Shown piece by piece: positions 62,509 to 64,000 of a DNA stretch of 64,000 nucleotides (position 1 is the first letter of the stretch; every line of letters starts with the position of its first letter). Under the pieces are notes generated by a model. That model ran no database searches. It had not been told where the DNA came from and worked only from the letters and a program-made list of their open reading frames with translations. The stretch spans positions 3,782,001-3,846,000 of the forward strand of contig CP073750.1 of the NCBI GenBank assembly GCA_024398135.1, written 5' to 3'. This stretch comes from a bacterium SCSIO 12643. GTDB taxonomy: Bacteria; Bacteroidota; Bacteroidia; Flavobacteriales_G; Salibacteraceae. The position numbers were made by a program, and so were the translations under genes.

Positions 62509-63076
62509 TACCGACTATTATCCATTTGGCTCCGTACAACCCGGAAGATCTTATACTTCTGATGCGTATCGTTATGGGTTTAACGGAAAGGAAAAAGACC
62601 CTGAAGGTTTAGGGGGCGGTCTTGCAACTTACGATTATGGATTTAGAATATATAATCCTGCCATTGCAAGGTTTTTAAGTGTGGATCCTTTAACGAAATC
62701 TTATCCTTGGTATACTCCATATCAGTTTGCAGGTAATACACCAATTTGGGCGATCGATTTAGATGGTTTGGAGGAAGCTTTTGCTACGGATTATATTGAT
62801 GAAAATGGAAACTATAAACGAATGTATACACTTAATCCAAATGCGGGTCCCGATGATTTTGGTAAAGTTCAAATAATTTATAAAGATAAAACTAGATCTA
62901 GGATTCTTAACGCTGATGAAGACGAACTTAGGAGAATAAAAAAATTAAGAGAGGATTATGGAAAAAAACCATCACCTGGTACTGCTGTAACTACAAAGAT
63001 TGCTATTAAATTGGATAATTTTGAAAGTGCGTCAACTGATGTTCGTAATAAAGTACCTGAAGTAAAACCCAAGTAG
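62465..63076 (+). CDS. Orphan Rhs tip 4, type II core with short tip
   Basis: 203 aa in an open frame from GTG 62465. Residues 9-104 are type II core almost matching orphan 3 (DVISTTDYYPFGSVQPGRSY to DLDGLEE). The tip is only about 95 residues (DENGNYKRMYTLNPNAGPDD, SRILNADEDELRRIKKLRED) and Lys/Arg-rich. No catalytic motif is visible and it may be truncated. The stop lies inside the beginning of repeat F, so no immunity gene follows directly. Confidence 0.65.
   Translation: MHSCSDLYIADVISTTDYYPFGSVQPGRSYTSDAYRYGFNGKEKDPEGLGGGLATYDYGFRIYNPAIARFLSVDPLTKSYPWYTPYQFAGNTPIWAIDLDGLEEAFATDYIDENGNYKRMYTLNPNAGPDDFGKVQIIYKDKTRSRILNADEDELRRIKKLREDYGKKPSPGTAVTTKIAIKLDNFESASTDVRNKVPEVKPK
62498..62776 (+). 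repeat. Rhs-core type II segment, copy 2
   Basis: Gapless 279-base counterpart of 59209-59487. Confidence 0.88.
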
Positions 63077-63332
63077 CTTGCCATTTAAATAAAGGAATAG
63101 GTACAAGTTGAGCATTTTAGTTTTTCAAGCAGCTTTACAGCTTAGAAAAACTTAATGGCAACTGGTTAATGAAAGAAAAAAATAGAGCTTAAATAGAAAG
63201 CCGCTAACGAGAGTTAGTGGTTTTTTGTTACTTGTTTTCTGAATATAGAAATGGTAATCAGAATCTAAACTTAGGACACTGATTATTAGTGTTGTTTTAT
63301 TTTGTTACATATATTTCTGATGTGATATCAAT
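63073..63332 (+). repeat. Cassette-boundary repeat, copy F
   Basis: About 260 bases. Hairpin 1 (63107-63162) keeps the GTTG/CAAC ends and CATT/AATG. Its inner stem is different and longer: AGTTTTTC with GAAAAACT plus AAGC with GCTT. The terminator is GCCGCTAAC with GTTAGTGGT. The last block is ACACTGATTATTAGTG as in copy D. Ends at GTGATATCAAT. Confidence 0.85.
63200..63227 (+). terminator. Terminator inside repeat F
   Basis: GCCGCTAAC (63200-63208) with GTTAGTGGT (63213-63221), loop GAGA, then T run. Confidence 0.78.
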
Positions 63333-63414
63333 CACACTAGAACTGATACAGCAGAACCTTATATTACAGTTTAGAATGACTGAAGGTAAATTGAGCAAAA
63401 TGAAGCTATCATAA
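63289..63414 (+). pseudogene. Truncated cassette stub after repeat F
   Basis: A GTG-initiated frame of 41 codons reads YISDVIS (Rhs-core start) and then unrelated residues to a stop. In another frame the same DNA reads HTRTDTAEPYITV and stops, which looks more like a real protein end. So a tip has probably been almost completely deleted, with a frameshift at the join near 63331. Confidence 0.45.
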
Positions 63415-63443
63415 TTGTTGCAACGTATAAAAACGATTAAAAA

Positions 63444-63941
63444 ATGAAAAGAGTCAACAAAATAGCAGTGGAAATACTAGCAAATAGAGGAATGTCAGTT
63501 TTACTTTTTTTTATGTTGTTTGTAAATGATTTGAATTCTCAACAGATAGATAGTAATGGAGTTATGATAGTAGATTCTATAGTGACTAATTTTTATAATG
63601 AACTAAGTGAAATAAAGTTAGGAAGCTGTCGTAGATATTACCTTATAAGTGATACTGTTTTTTTTAGTTCTCATAAAAAGGTTAGTAATAAATTAAGTAT
63701 CGTAGATAGTACGGTTAATAGAAAGCGTAATTGTTGTTATGTGACCTTGCATGGGATTACTTCAAAAGAGAATGATGGGAAAGTAGAATTAATTCTATCA
63801 TTTGAGACTTTAAGAAAAGTAAAAAAGAAAACTGATGCTTTGCAGGGGTATACCGATTTCTTTGTTTACCTAGAGAACAAAGTATTATTAAGTATTGTTT
63901 ATAAGGGAGGTTTATATGAGCGAGTCTTATATAGTTTATGA
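63444..63941 (+). CDS. Putative secreted immunity protein
   Basis: 165 aa. The signal peptide (about 14-32, VLLFFMLFVNDLNSQ) follows a basic N-terminus; an internal ATG at 63492 could also start it. The mature part has KLGSCRRYYLISDTVFFSSH, RNCCYVTLHGI and a Lys-rich segment. It follows the deleted cassette of repeat F and may be its surviving immunity gene. A further short frame (63938-64000, 20 codons) overlaps its stop by 4 bases and ends at the window edge; I cannot tell whether it is real. Confidence 0.55.
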   Translation: MKRVNKIAVEILANRGMSVLLFFMLFVNDLNSQQIDSNGVMIVDSIVTNFYNELSEIKLGSCRRYYLISDTVFFSSHKKVSNKLSIVDSTVNRKRNCCYVTLHGITSKENDGKVELILSFETLRKVKKKTDALQGYTDFFVYLENKVLLSIVYKGGLYERVLYSL

Positions 63942-64000
63942 AAACCTTTTTAAAACAATTTATTTTAATAATACGTTTTTGGTTTTCAAACTCATTGTAA

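Noticed and set aside
53836-63332. Integron: cassettes with attC sites
   Set aside because: The array and hairpins are suggestive, but hairpin ends are GTTG...CAAC and not the RYYYAAC...GTTRRRY order of attC. No integrase gene is present, and cassettes carry Rhs-core homology that suits ordinary recombination.
53836-63332. CRISPR array
   Set aside because: Repeats are 130-260 bases, imperfect and separated by genes of kilobase size; no cas genes.

Overview
The window is a piece of an AT-rich Bacteroidota chromosome, most likely Flavobacteriales; I cannot place it at genus level. The evidence is a type IX secretion (T9SS) gene, porQ, together with a secreted protein that ends in a T9SS-type C-terminal sorting domain. 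A bacillithiol gene (bshB1), a MerC-family protein, a six-domain ribosomal protein S1 and several promoters of the form TTG-N19-TAnnTTTG (the Bacteroidota -33/-7 consensus) agree with this. The code is standard, and ribosome binding sites are mostly not of Shine-Dalgarno type, as is usual for the phylum.

Bases 1 to about 34,600 are ordinary chromosome. In order they hold: a truncated outer-membrane protein, a TonB-C-like protein and dihydrolipoyl dehydrogenase (lpdA); a duplicated-DUF4389 membrane protein and a methyltransferase; two large secreted surface proteins; RidA and a phosphotransfer (Hpt) protein; a SPOR/TPR envelope protein; a glycosyltransferase with a flippase; a Gly-rich lipoprotein; tRNA-His with a duplicated 3' end; a MerC protein behind a palindromic operator; a TetR-controlled ABC/HlyD/TolC export operon with a degenerate ATPase; sucD; an S1/P1 nuclease; a POT peptide transporter; a metallophosphoesterase; bshB1, recN, porQ, cmk and rpsA; and a von Willebrand A protein.

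Bases 34,891-53,766 form one tightly packed forward operon. It encodes a Skp/OmpH-like coiled-coil protein, a lipoprotein, a 1771-aa secreted protein resembling the scaffold half of a toxin cage, a 541-aa protein with a YD-like tail, a LolA-like secreted protein, and a 3204-aa Rhs protein. The Rhs protein carries a LamG-like lectin domain inside its core and a C-terminal HETGH putative metallopeptidase tip. A signal-peptide protein overlapping its 3' end is the probable immunity gene. I read the operon as a polymorphic-toxin production and assembly unit.

Bases 53,767-64,000 are an array of displaced toxin tips and immunity genes. Six copies of a 130-260 bp repeat separate the cassettes. Five copies keep a rho-independent terminator, several have hairpins whose stems differ in sequence but still pair, and each ends by running into a truncated Rhs-core sequence. 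The tips belong to two core lineages, one matching the full-length gene and one not. Chimeric junctions, a nonsense-mutated tip, a frameshifted immunity-like gene and toxin remnants record repeated recombination. This array, with its structured cassette-boundary repeat, is the most unusual thing in the window.
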